From assembly GCA_937899075.1 (NCBI GenBank), contig CALDJX010000320.1, forward strand, positions 1 to 46,717: a stretch of 46,717 nucleotides of DNA. Reading direction: 5' to 3'. Positions 41,360 through 46,717 of the stretch are shown one piece after another. Source of the stretch: an uncultured Planctomyces sp. (GTDB lineage: Bacteria; Planctomycetota; Planctomycetia; Planctomycetales; Planctomycetaceae). The notes beneath the pieces are model-generated. The model ran no database searches and was not told the origin of the DNA. It saw only the letters and a program-made list of their open reading frames with translations. Within the stretch, counting starts at the first letter, position 1; the number at the start of each line of letters is the position of its first letter. The position numbers were made by a program, and so were the translations under genes.

Positions 41360-42934
41360 ATGCTGCACAACGTTCTGATCAATGGCGAATGGCGAGCTTC
41401 CTCTGGCACGACAACGTTTCACGCGGTAAACCCCGCCACGTGCGAACCGATCGACGGTGACTACCCTGTCAGTCCCTGGGGAGAAGTCGAGCAGGCGATC
41501 GCGGCCGCGACCGCAGCGTCTCGCGAAATTCGAGGTTGGACGGGAGAACGATTCGCTGCGTTTCTCGAATGCTTTGCCGATCGGATCGAAGCGCGAGCTG
41601 ACGAACTCGTTGCCATGGCGAATCAGGAAACTGCACTGCCGGTTTCTCCGCGGTTGAAAAACGGGGAGCTTCCGCGAACCACCGATCAGCTTCGACAAGC
41701 CGCGTCCGCCGCTCGTGAAGGTTCGTGGGCGAGCCCGACGATCGACACGAAGGCAAACATCCGGTCGATGCACGGTCCGATCGGACCTGTCGCTGTCTTC
41801 GGCCCGAACAATTTTCCGTTTGCATTTAACAGTGTGGCCGGCGGAGATTTTGCAGCAGCCGTTGCGGCGGGGAATCCGGTTATCGCGAAAGGGCACTCGT
41901 CTCATCCTGGGACGACTCGACTGTTGACTGAAGAAGCTTTCGCGGCTGCTCAGGAAACGAAAATGCCAGCCGGTTTTGTGCAACTGATTTATCGAACGAG
42001 CCACGACGACGGTTGCAAATTTGTTGGACACGCCGACGTCGGAGCCATCGGGTACACCGGTTCGAGATCCGCCGGTCTCCGCTTGAAAGAGGCTGCTGAC
42101 AAAGCTGGAAACCCGATTTATCTCGAACTCTCCAGCATCAATCCTGTTTTCATTCTGCCCGGCGCTTTGGAAGAACGTTCCGACGAACTTGCTGGCGAGT
42201 TTTCCGGCAGTTGCCTGATGGGCACCGGCCAGTTCTGCACAAACCCCGGGATGGTCGTGCTGCTCGCTGGTGAAAAAACGGACGCTTTTGTTACGGCTGT
42301 CGCTGGGAAGTTTTCAGCCGCTCCGGTCGGAACGTTTCTCAGCGAAGCCGTTCAGAAGAGTTTCCTTGCTGGCGTCTCAGCATTGAAGGACGCCGGTGCC
42401 GAGTTGATCGTCGGTGGCGAGGCTGGCGGCGGTTCAGGTTTCTGCTGCCAGAACACTCTGTTGAAAGTCGACGGTGCGAAGTTCCTGGAGAACCCCGAAA
42501 CTCTGCAGGCCGAAGCGTTCGGCAACGGATCGCTGTTCGTGATCGCGGCCGACGCTGTTCAGGCCGAACAGATTGCCGAATCACTCGAAGGAAACCTCAC
42601 CGGCTGCATCTACAGTGCAACTGACGGCTCGGACGACGCGGTTTACGATCAGATCGCTCCCGCACTGCGTACGAAAGTTGGTCGACTGCTCGACGACAAA
42701 ATGCCAACGGGTGTTGCCGTTTCGCCCGCCATGAATCACGGCGGCCCGTTCCCGGCGACGGGGCATCCAGTCTTCACCGCCGTCGGCATGCCGCAGTCGA
42801 TCTACCGATACTCGATGCTGCAATCTTACGACGGAATCCGACCTCATCGTTTGCCGGCCAGCCTTCGTGATGAAGCTCCGAACGAAACCTGTTGGCGGTA
42901 CGTCGACGGCAACTGGCGACAGGGAAGCCTGTAG
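41360..42934 (+). CDS. Aldehyde dehydrogenase (NADP+), 2,5-dioxovalerate (ketoglutarate semialdehyde) dehydrogenase type
   Basis: A 524-residue member of the aldehyde dehydrogenase superfamily. The catalytic set is visible: N151 (FGPNNFPF), E256 (YLELSS) and C293 (GQFCTNPG). The GYTGSRSAG nucleotide-loop variant, the FNSVAGGDFAAAVAAGNPVIAKGHSSHP block and a long C-terminal segment (HGGPFPATGHP.FTAVG) are characteristic of the group oxidising alpha-ketoglutarate semialdehyde in sugar-acid or hydroxyproline breakdown. The substrate is inferred from this subgroup resemblance; an upstream dehydratase is not adjacent. No strong Shine-Dalgarno (GAAAGA, ten bases off). Convergent with the FHA-protein gene, sharing a hairpin at the 3' ends. 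Confidence 0.92.
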   Translation: MLHNVLINGEWRASSGTTTFHAVNPATCEPIDGDYPVSPWGEVEQAIAAATAASREIRGWTGERFAAFLECFADRIEARADELVAMANQETALPVSPRLKNGELPRTTDQLRQAASAAREGSWASPTIDTKANIRSMHGPIGPVAVFGPNNFPFAFNSVAGGDFAAAVAAGNPVIAKGHSSHPGTTRLLTEEAFAAAQETKMPAGFVQLIYRTSHDDGCKFVGHADVGAIGYTGSRSAGLRLKEAADKAGNPIYLELSSINPVFILPGALEERSDELAGEFSGSCLMGTGQFCTNPGMVVLLAGEKTDAFVTAVAGKFSAAPVGTFLSEAVQKSFLAGVSALKDAGAELIVGGEAGGGSGFCCQNTLLKVDGAKFLENPETLQAEAFGNGSLFVIAADAVQAEQIAESLEGNLTGCIYSATDGSDDAVYDQIAPALRTKVGRLLDDKMPTGVAVSPAMNHGGPFPATGHPVFTAVGMPQSIYRYSMLQSYDGIRPHRLPASLRDEAPNETCWRYVDGNWRQGSL

Positions 42935-42962
42935 CAGACCGGGAACTTTCGACGCAGGGCCA

Positions 42963-42996
42963 GTGATCGTTGGTGGGCGAGCCAACCAACGATCAC
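42963..42996. terminator. Bidirectional hairpin between convergent genes, overlapping a stop codon
   Basis: A perfect 12-bp stem (arms 42963-42974 GTGATCGTTGGT and 42985-42996 ACCAACGATCAC) with a 10-base loop. It lies 29 bases after the aldehyde dehydrogenase stop. Its right arm contains the TGA (42995-42993) of the minus-strand FHA-protein gene. There is no T-run on either side, so termination strength is uncertain. Confidence 0.6.
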
Positions 42997-44477
42997 GGCA
43001 GGCTGTGCGCTGTCTCTGATGCTCCTCGGAAACCTCGAGCGGCGGAGCCTGGCTCGCTGGTCAACTCCACCGCGTATCGCGATTGATCGGCGGTGATATC
43101 GATTGTTGCGTCGGTTGTGTTGATGTGACGGTAGCGGTCTGGAATGGCGACTTCGTCTTTCGCGTCGGCAGAACGGTTTCCGCTGACTTCTGACAGTGGC
43201 CGGACAGTGACTAGGTACAAACCGGGTTTCAATTCACCGTCGAATGTCACGACTCGAAAATTTCCACTTCTGTCGGAAACTCCCATAGCCGAATCGCCAG
43301 TCATTGCCCCGGCCAGGTGAACGAGAACTTCGGAAACCGGCTGACCGTCCAGCGTGACTACGCCGCGCATCGCCGTTTGTGACCACGAACGAAACCAACC
43401 GAATGCGAGAACGCCGGCGACAACAATCGCTGCCCCCCATCTGGCGGCTCGACGCGGATCGATTTTTTCAATCGTCGCCGCCACGCCGCTGACAAAGTAG
43501 TACGGAGCAAACGCGATCCACAGAATTCCGGTCGCTCGATGCCTCGTCTTCGTTTCTGCGGTGGCGGCAGCAGGCGAACCTGCTGGCTCAGCGGCGCGGC
43601 AATGGAAACCGACGGCCGCCGCGGTTGTCCATTGCTCGGCCTCTTCCAACCGCACGGGAGTGTTCGCGAGAATCGAACCTTCATCAGCGAGATCCTGAAT
43701 GGCCTGCCGCGGCAAAGGTCCGACTTCATCGTCGCCACGCATGATAAAAAACTGCGGAGCAAGCGGCATGACCATTTCTGCGGAGTCGTCATCGGCGTCC
43801 TGGTCTACGTCGACGGGATTCTCCATCTGGGATTCGGACTGCCCAGAAGTGTCTTTCTCATTCGTCGAAGTCTTACGAGAGCCACGACGTTGCGGCACGA
43901 AGTCGACGGCTTCGTCGGAATCCTCGTCACACAGCAAGCCGTCTCCGCCCGACGAAGGAATCACATTTCGAAGCGGTTGCCATGTTGTTTCGTTTTCCCG
44001 CTGGACTTCGTCGTCGAGCCGAACTTCACCGCGTCCGATCATCGTTTCGAGTTCGGTCCAGTCGAGCGGTCCAAGATTCATCCCGCTCATCCTGACAATC
44101 CAGCGGCTCAGGTTTGGAGCAAGCGATTCCGCCTCGATTGAACAGAGTTCAGGCGACGAATCTGAAGAGCCGGCGTCGTCGCCGGTCAGCCGAAACTTAA
44201 GCAGAGCAATTCCCAGTTCGTCGCCGGCAGACAAACTTGCTTCACTGACTGTCCGGCCGTTGACGGTCACCCCGCGGTCTGAGATCGCCACGACGCGGAC
44301 TCCCTGCTCATCGAGCGTCAGTTCGCAATGAACGTCGGCGATGTCGGGGCCTGTCAGGCAAATATCCGACTTCCATTCGGAACTGCCGACAAAGATTGAT
44401 GCTTGATCGAGCGGAAATCGTTGTGAGCGATCCGCCGATTCCAGAATCATCGCCATACTGCGTACCGATTCGTCCAC
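42993..44477 (-). CDS. FHA - GYF_2 - GYF_2 - TM - carboxypeptidase-regulatory-like membrane protein
   Basis: A 494-residue protein. Residues ~10-97 form an FHA-like domain (IFVGSSEWKSDICL, DVHCELTL, VTVNGRTV) that lacks the usual Arg after the first Gly, so phosphothreonine binding is doubtful. Two GYF_2-type domains follow at ~125-172 (WIVRMSGMNLGPLDWTELE) and ~242-290 (FFIMRGDDEVGPLPRQAIQ), with an acidic linker between them. There are hydrophobic segments at 317-335 and 347-364. The C-terminal ~100 residues (MRGVVTLDGQPVSEVLVHL onward) are a carboxypeptidase-regulatory-like beta-sandwich. The start is GTG 44477 (ATG 44456 also possible), 18 bases after the DUF1559 stop, so the two form an operon. 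Role unknown; the make-up suggests a cytoplasmic signalling module linked to an envelope domain. Confidence 0.8.
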   Translation of the reverse strand: MDESVRSMAMILESADRSQRFPLDQASIFVGSSEWKSDICLTGPDIADVHCELTLDEQGVRVVAISDRGVTVNGRTVSEASLSAGDELGIALLKFRLTGDDAGSSDSSPELCSIEAESLAPNLSRWIVRMSGMNLGPLDWTELETMIGRGEVRLDDEVQRENETTWQPLRNVIPSSGGDGLLCDEDSDEAVDFVPQRRGSRKTSTNEKDTSGQSESQMENPVDVDQDADDDSAEMVMPLAPQFFIMRGDDEVGPLPRQAIQDLADEGSILANTPVRLEEAEQWTTAAAVGFHCRAAEPAGSPAAATAETKTRHRATGILWIAFAPYYFVSGVAATIEKIDPRRAARWGAAIVVAGVLAFGWFRSWSQTAMRGVVTLDGQPVSEVLVHLAGAMTGDSAMGVSDRSGNFRVVTFDGELKPGLYLVTVRPLSEVSGNRSADAKDEVAIPDRYRHINTTDATIDITADQSRYAVELTSEPGSAARGFRGASETAHSLP

Positions 44478-44495
44478 TTTCGAAGTGCGTTCGGA

Positions 44496-45563
44496 TTACT
44501 CGAAAGAGACGCCTTTCAACACGGCCCCGTCATGACGATCGCTGACGGCCATCAGCACACCAAAATCAAGATTCTCGCTTAGAAATCGCACGCCACCATC
44601 CGCAAATAACACGTTGGCTCCGCCCGGATGAGCCGACATGATCGGCGTGTGAGCGCCTCCGGAAACAACGGTCGTGTCTCCCGTCGCCGGTGCTGATCCG
44701 TTGAGATTAATTCCGTAACGCACCGTCGTGACGTTGTAGACGTTGTGGCAGGAATTTGTTGGACCGCCCGGCACGATGGCCGACGGATGATTCGTTCCGG
44801 CCCACGCACTGCCCAGATACGAACTGCGAATCGTTTCGTCCGTCGCCAGTTCAACGACGGGCTGTCCACTGCTGACATCGACGGTCGGATACTGAGCCGA
44901 TGATTGCTCCGCGACAAACAGCGTGTTGGTCGTCCCGTCTGAGATGTCGCGAAATGAGACGGACTCGTTTTCTAAGAGCAGCCCATTGCGACCGAGAATC
45001 GCCTGACTGTTGTTACCGCACGTCCCGACCACTTCTGCGTCCTGGTTAACCGCTGTGCCGCGAAACGCCGCTCCGGAAATGCCGACGTAAGTAGTCGTCA
45101 TCAGATTGTGCTGACCATTTGCCGTGTACTCAGACATCGAAGCCGACGGGCACCAGTAAACGGCAACGTAAAGGTCGTCCAGAATCGGCCCATTCAGATT
45201 GCCGGCATAATTCGTCGCGGCGATGCCGCCCGGTGCTTCGTGACTCAGTCGTTTGTAGGCATTGCCCTGGTCGACCCACGGAAGGATGGCGACAAAGAAC
45301 GAGCTTCCGCGAATTGCCGGATCGGCATTATTGCCATCAGGAGTCGGTGCGTAGGCTGCTCCGATCGGAAACGATCCGTGCGAATCGTGGTACTCATGAA
45401 GTGCCAGGCCGATCTGTTTGAGTCGATTCTTGCACTGAGTCCGCCGGGCGGCCTCGCGAGCATTCTGCACGGCGGGCAGCAGCAGCGAAGCCAGCACGGA
45501 AATGATCGCGATCACGACCAGCAATTCGATCAGAGTGAATCCTCGACGACGTGCGGCCCTCAT
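44496..45563 (-). CDS. DUF1559 protein with type II/IV pilin-like N-terminus
   Basis: A 355-residue member of the large planctomycete-specific DUF1559 family. The N-terminus has the prepilin cleavage/methylation motif RRGFTLIELLVVIAIISVLA (cleavage expected after the Gly, mature Phe1, Glu5). Then come NAREAARRTQCKNRLKQIGLALHEYHDSHGSFP and the C-terminal H-x-GGANVLFADGGVRFLSE signature. Such proteins are exported and assembled or retained via type II/IV pilus-like machinery; their function is unknown and copies are numerous per genome. GGGAGA seven bases before the ATG supports the start. First gene of a pair with the FHA/GYF protein. Confidence 0.95.
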   Translation of the reverse strand: MRAARRRGFTLIELLVVIAIISVLASLLLPAVQNAREAARRTQCKNRLKQIGLALHEYHDSHGSFPIGAAYAPTPDGNNADPAIRGSSFFVAILPWVDQGNAYKRLSHEAPGGIAATNYAGNLNGPILDDLYVAVYWCPSASMSEYTANGQHNLMTTTYVGISGAAFRGTAVNQDAEVVGTCGNNSQAILGRNGLLLENESVSFRDISDGTTNTLFVAEQSSAQYPTVDVSSGQPVVELATDETIRSSYLGSAWAGTNHPSAIVPGGPTNSCHNVYNVTTVRYGINLNGSAPATGDTTVVSGGAHTPIMSAHPGGANVLFADGGVRFLSENLDFGVLMAVSDRHDGAVLKGVSFE

Positions 45564-45760
45564 TTCGATTTCTCCCGACGGTTCATCTCAACGGCAGAGC
45601 AGAATGTCACCAGGATTACTGGATTTTCTGCATCGGACAAAGTCCGATCATCATAGAACGAGAACCAACGGAGCGAATCAACAGCCTGTTCGACTCTCAC
45701 GAATCAACACGAAGTCCGAACGTCATCGAACAGCCTGGCGCAATGGGTGCGGACAAATCT

Positions 45761-46321
45761 CTACTCGTCGTCCTTCGGCGGATCGATGCCGAAGTCCAGA
45801 ATCGACAGCAGTGATCGGAACGGGAGGTCGCGTTCGGCGAAATTGGCCGCTCCGCCCTGCATGCGGTCGACGATGCCGACGACGCAGACAACCTCGCAGC
45901 CGAATTCCTGAATCCGCTCGCAGGCCAGAATCGAGCTGCCGCCGGTCGTGACAACGTCGTCGATCACGACGACTTTCATGCCGGGCTCGACCGGACCCTC
46001 GATGTACTTCTGCGTGCCGTGACCTTTGGCCTCTTTACGAACCATGACGCCGATCATTGACTGGTCGCGGCCCGCGGCAGCCGTCAGGACGCCGCCGATA
46101 ATCGGATCGGCTCCGATCGACATGCCGCCGATCGCGTCGTACTCGACATCGCTCAGCAGGTCGAGCAGGCCTTCGCCGACAAGTTGCAGCCCCCGGGCAT
46201 GCAGCGTGATCTGCTTGCCGTCGAGGTAGTAAGTCGACTTCTTGCCGGATGCGAGCGTGAAGTCGCCAAACTTCAGGGCTCGCTCATGAAACAGTCGAAT
46301 GAGTTCTTCGCGGTCAAACAT
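45761..46321 (-). CDS. pyrE: Orotate phosphoribosyltransferase
   Basis: A 186-residue enzyme that converts orotate and PRPP to OMP in pyrimidine synthesis, acting as a dimer in the cytosol. It has the PRPP-binding motif VVVIDDVVTTGGS (about 117-129), the lysine-rich catalytic loop RKEAKGHGTQK (95-105) contributed across the dimer, and N-terminal FTLASGKKSTYYLDGK (21-36). Length is normal for the short PyrE type. AAGGA lies eight bases upstream of the ATG. It is not next to other pyrimidine genes; the previous gene downstream is DUF1559, 200 bases away, with only a minor ATCGGAC/GTCCGAT hairpin between them. Confidence 0.96.
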   Translation of the reverse strand: MFDREELIRLFHERALKFGDFTLASGKKSTYYLDGKQITLHARGLQLVGEGLLDLLSDVEYDAIGGMSIGADPIIGGVLTAAAGRDQSMIGVMVRKEAKGHGTQKYIEGPVEPGMKVVVIDDVVTTGGSSILACERIQEFGCEVVCVVGIVDRMQGGAANFAERDLPFRSLLSILDFGIDPPKDDE

Positions 46322-46550
46322 GCGTCTTGTCCTTCAGTAAAAGCTTCGTCCCAACTCGGAGCCTCATACTGAAACGCTCAGCCGCTGACAACTGTTGAAC
46401 GCCAGGGCTCATCATTCGTTATTCCCGCTCAGTCAGGAACCTGTCGTTTATCCATAAATCGAGAATTCAAGATTGGCCGAACGCGTGAGAACATTGGCGG
46501 CTCGCAAGCTTGACTCCAGCCACCCAAATCAGGGTGTCGTTCGTAACATC

Positions 46551-46717
46551 CTACGAGCCCTGAACAATCGCGGCTGTGAAGGCGACGAGGTCGCCCTTGG
46601 CTCGCGACGCTTCGGCCCAGGCGTCGAGCTTGCCGGCTTTCGTGCAGAGTTCGGCGAACGAAAATGTGGGCTCGTCCAGAAACCGCAGGTGTTTCTCGGC
46701 AACTTCCATGGCCTGGT
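46551..46717 (-). CDS. C-terminal fragment of an unidentified protein (cut by window edge)
   Basis: A minus-strand frame entering from the right edge and ending at TAG (46553-46551). About 55 residues are visible, including EVAEKHLRFLDEP, FAELCTKAGKLDAW and DLVAFTAAIVQGS. The segment is amphipathic and helical. I do not recognise the family. It reads as coding because the other two minus-strand frames are broken or compositionally unlike protein and the codon choice resembles its neighbours. The 229 bases between it and pyrE hold nothing I can name apart from a degenerate half-hairpin near 46495-46530. Confidence 0.5.
   Translation of the reverse strand, partial: QAMEVAEKHLRFLDEPTFSFAELCTKAGKLDAWAEASRAKGDLVAFTAAIVQGS

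Noticed and set aside
45631-45648. Small ATCGGAC/GTCCGAT hairpin between DUF1559 and pyrE
   Set aside because: Only a 7-bp stem with no T-run. Too weak to call a terminator or element.
1-46717. tRNA, rRNA or riboswitch genes
   Set aside because: No cloverleaf, rRNA segment or conserved riboswitch motif was recognised by eye in any gap. A covariance-model scan would be needed to exclude small RNAs, especially in 30886-31493.

Overview
The window looks like a chromosomal segment of a planctomycete (phylum Planctomycetota, probably Planctomycetales). This is inferred from family content, not from a marker gene. The evidence is a DUF1559 pseudopilin-like protein with an N-terminal methylation motif, two Hanks-type Ser/Thr kinases (one fused to a beta-helix ectodomain), a PPC-domain secreted protein, an LRR lipoprotein, an FHA/GYF_2/carboxypeptidase-regulatory-like membrane protein and a moderately GC-rich, loosely packed gene arrangement. 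I count 35 protein genes (two cut by the window edges). I see no tRNA, rRNA, CRISPR array, prophage or classical transposase.

Layout. 1-5 kb: serA (partial), a cytosolic Ser/Thr kinase and a WbpE-like sugar aminotransferase, all on the minus strand, the last with a clear intrinsic terminator. 5-14.6 kb, plus strand: an exported protein coupled to ispH, a rhomboid-like protein with a Cys/His-rich tail, a FIST sensor protein, an M3 oligopeptidase, a polytopic membrane protein and an enolase-superfamily enzyme. 14.6-18.8 kb: MscS channel, LRR lipoprotein, old-yellow-enzyme-type oxidoreductase and a 57-residue Flp-type pilin. 19-22.6 kb, minus strand: an overlapping lipid-modification operon (FAD amine-oxidase-like protein, DUF1365, cyclopropane-fatty-acid synthase). 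23-26.5 kb: thiolase, a GxxExxY nuclease-like gene boxed in inverted repeats, then a coupled DUF692 (MNIO)-DUF2063 pair. 26.5-31 kb: small anchored protein, PPC-domain protein and purA. 31-37 kb: OmpA-like protein, RaSEA-like radical SAM protein, DEAD-box helicase, orphan LolD/MacB-type ATPase and a C45/AAT-like hydrolase. 37.6-46.7 kb: kinase/beta-helix receptor, ketoglutarate-semialdehyde-type aldehyde dehydrogenase, FHA-GYF-GYF protein paired with DUF1559, pyrE and the tail of an unidentified gene.

The most unusual layer is intergenic. At least six families of short palindromic or inverted-repeat elements sit mostly just 3' of genes. One (core CACTGGCTCTGCCAGTG) has four copies, and a second (core GTCAGGCTCTGCCTGAC) shares the same GGCTCTGCC centre. 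A third group (CCAC-AGA/GAA/GGA periodic repeats) forms inverted repeats, and one of these carries a complete GxxExxY gene whose stop codon lies inside the repeat. An almost identical repeat end without the gene is at 7990-8064. The GxxExxY unit and the MNIO-DUF2063 pair with no recognisable precursor peptide are the best candidates for under-described biology here.
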